Source of the DNA: Salinibacter ruber DSM 13855
GTDB lineage: Bacteria > Bacteroidota > Rhodothermia > Rhodothermales > Salinibacteraceae
Length of the DNA: 64,000 bases
NCBI RefSeq assembly: GCF_000013045.1
Contig: NC_007677.1
Location: 2,480,001-2,544,000 of the forward strand
Direction: 5' to 3'
Shown here one piece after another: positions 61,096 through 64,000 of this stretch. The notes beneath the pieces are model-generated. The model was not told the origin of the DNA, searched no databases, and saw only the letters and a program-made list of their open reading frames with translations. The translations under genes were made by a program, and so were the position numbers. Position 1 is the first letter of the stretch. Each line of letters begins with the position of its first letter.

Positions 61096-61716
61096 ATGCG
61101 CGTTGCTCTCCGTGCCGCTGCTCTCCTCCCGTTGCTGATCGCTGGTCTCGTCGGGCTGGCCGGCGCCCCGGCCCAGGCCCAACAGGTCGCCGCGACAATT
61201 GACTCGACCGCGAGCCTCGTCCACTACACCGGCACGGCCCCCCTCCACAGCTGGCGGGGCACGAGCCGGAGCGTCCAGGGGAAATTCGTCCTGCGGCCCC
61301 GTCGGCCCGACAGCAGCCGCGCCGTCATCCGCATTCCGGTGGCCAGCTTCGACAGCGGCAACAGCACGCGGGACAGCGGCATGCGCGACGTAACCGAGGC
61401 GGACGCGTACCCGTTCGTCACCTTTCGGGGGACGGACTTCTCGCCCTTGACGTGGGGCCGCGGCGCCTCGGGCTATCGGGGGGGATGGGCCGTCTCGGGG
61501 GAGCTGACCTTCCACGGCCGCACCCACCCGCTGCGCGATACGGTATCGGTGGAGGTGGCCGGGGACACGGTGCGGGCGCGGGCCGAGTTTGACGTGTCCC
61601 TGACCCGGTTCGACGTCGAGCGCCCCGGCTTCATGGGCTTTACCGTCGGCGACACGATTCGCATCGACGCCCAACTCGCCGGGCCCATCGCGCCGGACAC
61701 GCTCGCCTCACGGTAA
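61096..61716 (+). CDS. YceI-family periplasmic protein
   Basis: A protein of 206 residues with a signal peptide ending near AQAQ (residue 28). It shows the YceI lipocalin-like pattern: STASLVHYTGTAPLHSWRGTS, VIRIPVASFDSGNSTRDSGMRDV, YPFVTFRGTDF, GELTFHGRTHPL. YceI proteins bind polyisoprenoids or similar lipids in the periplasm. A second substrate cannot be told. Monocistronic. Confidence 0.88.
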   Translation: MRVALRAAALLPLLIAGLVGLAGAPAQAQQVAATIDSTASLVHYTGTAPLHSWRGTSRSVQGKFVLRPRRPDSSRAVIRIPVASFDSGNSTRDSGMRDVTEADAYPFVTFRGTDFSPLTWGRGASGYRGGWAVSGELTFHGRTHPLRDTVSVEVAGDTVRARAEFDVSLTRFDVERPGFMGFTVGDTIRIDAQLAGPIAPDTLASR

Positions 61717-61808
61717 TACGGATCGGCGAGCGCGATGCGCCGCAGGCCCACCCCTGAACCAGGCCCGCATCAGCGATTCGGGCTGGGCCCGGCTCTTACC
61801 CAACGCCA

Positions 61809-62618
61809 CTACGCGCCCTCGGCCTGCGTGCGCACCCGCTCCACAATGTCGTCGATCTGATCCTGTGCGCGGGCCAGAAGCATCGGCACGGTGCGGCGGC
61901 GCACCTCATCCTTGTGGGCAAGGTAGGCGTCCAGCTCGTCCTGGGTAAGATGCCCTACCACCATCCCCAGGAGCGTCCGCTTGAGGCGGCCGTCCTCCTT
62001 CATGAGATTGCGGAGGCGATCGCGCTGGTCGACCCGGTCCATCGCCGCGAAGCCAACCCCGTAGCGCGCCAGCCGCTCGGCCACGAGGCGTAGGATCGTC
62101 GGGTTCAACAGCTTCAGGATGGGGCGCAGCGTCTCGTTCTGGAACTGCTCGACGGGCCGCGACTCGGCGGTGTCGAGGTCCAGCACGGGCCGCACCCGCC
62201 GCAGCCGCTCGGCCCGGGCGGTGGTGCTCCAGAGCGTGCTGCTCACCAGCTCCACGCTGTTGCCGGCCGGGTCGCGGACGTAGAGGGACCGCTGCCCGTC
62301 GCCCCACTGCGTCGTGTCCTCCACTGCCACGTCGTGCCGGTTGAAGTGGCGGCGCCACGCGGCCAGCTGGTCGGTCGGCACCCCGAACGCGACGTGCACC
62401 GGCCCCTCCGCGCCGTGGGCCGGCAGCGACGTCCGGTCCCGGCTGGCGGCCGGATCAAAGACGTGGACCACGCCCGGGCCGCACCGAAAGGTGATGTGGT
62501 TGCCCTCCGTGCGAAGCATCACGTCCAGCCCCAGCACGTCGCCGTAAAACTGCTCGGCGGCCGCCAGGTCGTCGGCGTAGAGGCTCGTTTCGAGGGCGAG
62601 GCGGGGCGGGGTCGGCAT
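61809..62618 (-). CDS. VOC-domain protein fused to a Bacteroidota-type helical domain
   Basis: A protein of 269 residues. Residues 1-130 form a glyoxalase/bleomycin-resistance (VOC) domain (LETSLYADDLAAAEQFYGDVLGLD, GPVHVAFGVP, SLYVRDPAGNSVELVSS) with metal-type His and Glu positions. Residues about 140-265 are a helical domain (EQFQNETLRPILKLLNPTILRLVAERLARYG, LKRTLLGMVVGHLTQDELDAY) resembling a small family that stands alone in Bacteroidota, from memory. The fusion is unusual and suggests that both act on one substrate. That family is only tentatively recognised. Confidence 0.75.
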   Translation of the reverse strand: MPTPPRLALETSLYADDLAAAEQFYGDVLGLDVMLRTEGNHITFRCGPGVVHVFDPAASRDRTSLPAHGAEGPVHVAFGVPTDQLAAWRRHFNRHDVAVEDTTQWGDGQRSLYVRDPAGNSVELVSSTLWSTTARAERLRRVRPVLDLDTAESRPVEQFQNETLRPILKLLNPTILRLVAERLARYGVGFAAMDRVDQRDRLRNLMKEDGRLKRTLLGMVVGHLTQDELDAYLAHKDEVRRRTVPMLLARAQDQIDDIVERVRTQAEGA

Positions 62619-62704
62619 CGCGTATCGACGGCGTGGGGCTGGGGATGGGCACGGAGGCGCGGCGCCCGCATTTTCGAGCGCCGACCTCCCAAACGCCCGC
62701 CGGC

Positions 62705-63262
62705 CTAGCGCGTTGCCCGCACAATCTCTTCGAGTTGGAGATTGTTGTACGTTACCGTTGCGGGGGCAAAGAGCTGGGTGCCGTAGGCCGTGCGCCAGTC
62801 GCTATGGGTGGCCAGCTCGAGCGTCTGCGGGGGGTGTACCTCGAAGGCCACCCTGTAGGGGTCGTCGGGCGCGCCGGGAAGGGCGATGTTGCGGGCGTAG
62901 TGGAAGTTGTCCGTCTGGTTCACGTGGGGCACCAGCGTCGCCTTCTTCACCTGGCCCGTCTCCTCGTTCGTGACGGTCGCGAAGAGGCGGAGGTACGGCA
63001 CGAAGCCGCCCGCGGGCGCCCCCACCTCGTCGCTCGCCGCCTCGGTCCAGCCCGACAGCACCTCCAGGTGCAGGTCCGAGCGCGACTCCGAGAGGTTCTG
63101 GGCCGCCGGCTCCACGTCCCCGGCCGGCGCGACCAGGAAGGTCATCTTCACCCCGGGACCGAGCACCTCTTCGCCAAAGACCTGTTCCTGGGCCTGGGCG
63201 GGGGAGGCCTGCAGCAGCAGGCCCGCGACAACGAGCGACAGCAGGACACGAAGGGACGTCAT
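62705..63262 (-). CDS. Tp34/P19-type periplasmic iron-transport protein
   Basis: A protein of 185 residues from ATG 63262 (the frame is open to 63331) with a signal peptide ending near AQAQ. It matches the Fe2+ transport family of Tp34 and P19: GVKMTFLVAPAGDVEPAAQNLSESRSDLHLEVLSG, FVPYLRLFATVTNEETG, LVPHVNQTDNFHYARNIALPG. The conserved Met, His and Glu residues bind iron and copper. The palindrome at 63331-63349 is placed to repress it in metal-rich conditions. Confidence 0.8.
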   Translation of the reverse strand: MTSLRVLLSLVVAGLLLQASPAQAQEQVFGEEVLGPGVKMTFLVAPAGDVEPAAQNLSESRSDLHLEVLSGWTEAASDEVGAPAGGFVPYLRLFATVTNEETGQVKKATLVPHVNQTDNFHYARNIALPGAPDDPYRVAFEVHPPQTLELATHSDWRTAYGTQLFAPATVTYNNLQLEEIVRATR

Positions 63263-63330
63263 GGCAGAACAAATGGGTTGGTGGCGTGGGCTCGATGCAG
63301 TCGGCGAACCGTCGGTGGAGGCGGCCTCCA

Positions 63331-63349
63331 ATTTAGAACGGTTCTAAAT
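63331..63349. promoter_or_regulatory. probable DtxR/Fur-type operator of the iron protein gene
   Basis: A perfect palindrome ATTTAGAACGGTTCTAAAT (9+1+9) lies 68 bases upstream of the Tp34-like start codon. It shares the ATTTAG/CTAAAT arms with the palindrome at 51901-51918. Confidence 0.62.
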
Positions 63350-63445
63350 AGTAGAGGCAGGGTACCTCACAGTCCGCCCTGTATCAAGGGCCGGCGGGCG
63401 AAGATCGGTCAAAAGTGGTCCCTCCGACATCCGGACCGGACGCGC

Positions 63446-63802
63446 TCAGTCCTCCTGCTGGAATTTGTCGAGCCGGACGACCTGGGTGTCGGAGACAAAC
63501 ATCACGCCCGAGCTCTTCTCGAAGAGGGGCGTGAGGCCGTCCACGATGGTTTGAATCGCCTCCTCCTGGCCGACGGCAAAGAACATGACCAGCCCGTCCC
63601 GGTCGTTGAAGAGCAGGCGGCCTTCGTGGAAGCCGTGCTCGCCGCGGCCGGTCACGTTGTGGTGGATCGTGTACCCGCTCACCGTCGACTCGTCGAGGAG
63701 GTCTTTCACGAAGGGCTCTTTCTCCCCCCGCACGATGATTTCGATTTTTTTGAGGGGGTGCAGCGTATGCTGCGTGTCCGCGTGGTTCGTGTCGTCGCTC
63801 AT
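63446..63802 (-). CDS. PII-like regulatory protein
   Basis: A protein of 118 residues from ATG 63802. It has the ferredoxin-like PII pattern (LKKIEIIVRGEKEPFVKDLLDESTVSGYTIHHNVTGRGEHGFHEG, ILLFND-like strand, TPLFEKSSGVMFVSDTQVVRL). The T-loop lacks the uridylylation tyrosine of GlnB. PII-like proteins beside bicarbonate transporters (DabP-, SbtB- or CPII-type) sense adenine nucleotides or carbon status. The gene just upstream ends like a DabA protein. Confidence 0.75.
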   Translation of the reverse strand: MSDDTNHADTQHTLHPLKKIEIIVRGEKEPFVKDLLDESTVSGYTIHHNVTGRGEHGFHEGRLLFNDRDGLVMFFAVGQEEAIQTIVDGLTPLFEKSSGVMFVSDTQVVRLDKFQQED

Positions 63803-63853
63803 GGGACTGTGCGGTCTCAATTCGACTCTGGGTGCGATGTGCGTCTCCTGGGC

Positions 63854-64000
63854 TCAGGACGGCACCCCGGCGGACGCCGGCGCCTTCGTTGCCGTTGACG
63901 CGTCGGGGGCGGGCCGTGCGTGCCAGCCCCCGCCGGGCTTGTAGCGCACAAACGCGTCGTCCTGCTCCGGGTCCATCACCGTGAGGTGCATCCACTCGTG
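63854..64000 (-). CDS. C-terminal end of a DabA-like inorganic-carbon transporter (DUF2309), cut by window
   Basis: 48 residues and the stop are visible. They begin HEWMHLTVMDPEQDDAFVRY and continue KPGGGWHARP, then an Ala/Ser/Thr-rich tail. The pattern (N/H)EW.hL...DPE......Y.PGG.W is how DabA/DUF2309 proteins end. The PII-like gene that follows is consistent with a DAB-type bicarbonate uptake operon. Most of the gene lies outside the window, so the call is tentative. Confidence 0.55.
   Translation of the reverse strand, partial: HEWMHLTVMDPEQDDAFVRYKPGGGWHARPAPDASTATKAPASAGVPS

Overview
The window comes from a high-GC, salt-adapted bacterium of the Salinibacter/Rhodothermota type. This is inferred from very acidic proteins, many outer-membrane TonB, lipoprotein and beta-barrel products, tRNA genes without encoded CCA, and several Bacteroidota-type protein families. 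No identity was confirmed by database search.

Layout. 1-4081: a YhaO/YhaN (SbcD/SbcC-like) nuclease-ATPase pair on the minus strand, cut by the left edge. 4791-8555: a large soluble PAS/GAF histidine kinase. 8784-12569: an accessory zone in which an IS630-family element splits a lipoprotein gene, next to an IS1-family element. 13017-16574: an outer-membrane HELTH peptidase/propeller/barrel protein and a small membrane protein. 16734-20505: a minus-strand tagatose/galactosamine-type operon (lacD, agaS-like, gatZ-like, symporter) that looks decayed, since the SIS protein lacks its second domain core and the symporter is truncated. 21129-23233: a PH-domain protein and an exported inorganic pyrophosphatase. 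24043-24850: a second IS1-family copy just before a TonB receptor, followed by a purple-acid-phosphatase-like lipoprotein and a sialidase-fold lipoprotein. 31914-37133: a CaCA exchanger, small membrane proteins and a ParA-like protein with a ruined P-loop. 37508-43487: tRNA-Leu, an S9 peptidase, tRNA-Asn, a fasciclin lipoprotein, an atypical SDR and an FeS-type (6-4) photolyase.

43867-47154 is a coherent sulfur-transfer cluster: cysteine synthase, JAMM protease, ThiS-like carrier with a GG tail, and E1-like adenylyltransferase-rhodanese. It matches the CysM/Mec/CysO logic for making cysteine from a protein thiocarboxylate. Different short tandem repeats occupy its intergenic gaps. 48211-53708 holds valS, a DtxR-family regulator, a probable metal exporter with a palindromic operator in front, and a DUF971 protein. 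53847-57962 holds a second PAS histidine kinase and an acidic unknown.

The most interesting accessory piece is 58101-60544. It contains an ABC-type AAA ATPase and a PIN-domain nuclease, lower in GC than the surroundings, between two 159-bp direct repeats. The left repeat lies in a remnant of what looks like a methyltransferase C-terminus. This is a candidate defence or toxin-like module. The window ends with a YceI protein, a VOC fusion protein, a Tp34/P19-type iron protein behind a second metal-type operator, a PII-like protein and the tail of a DabA-like inorganic-carbon transporter gene.
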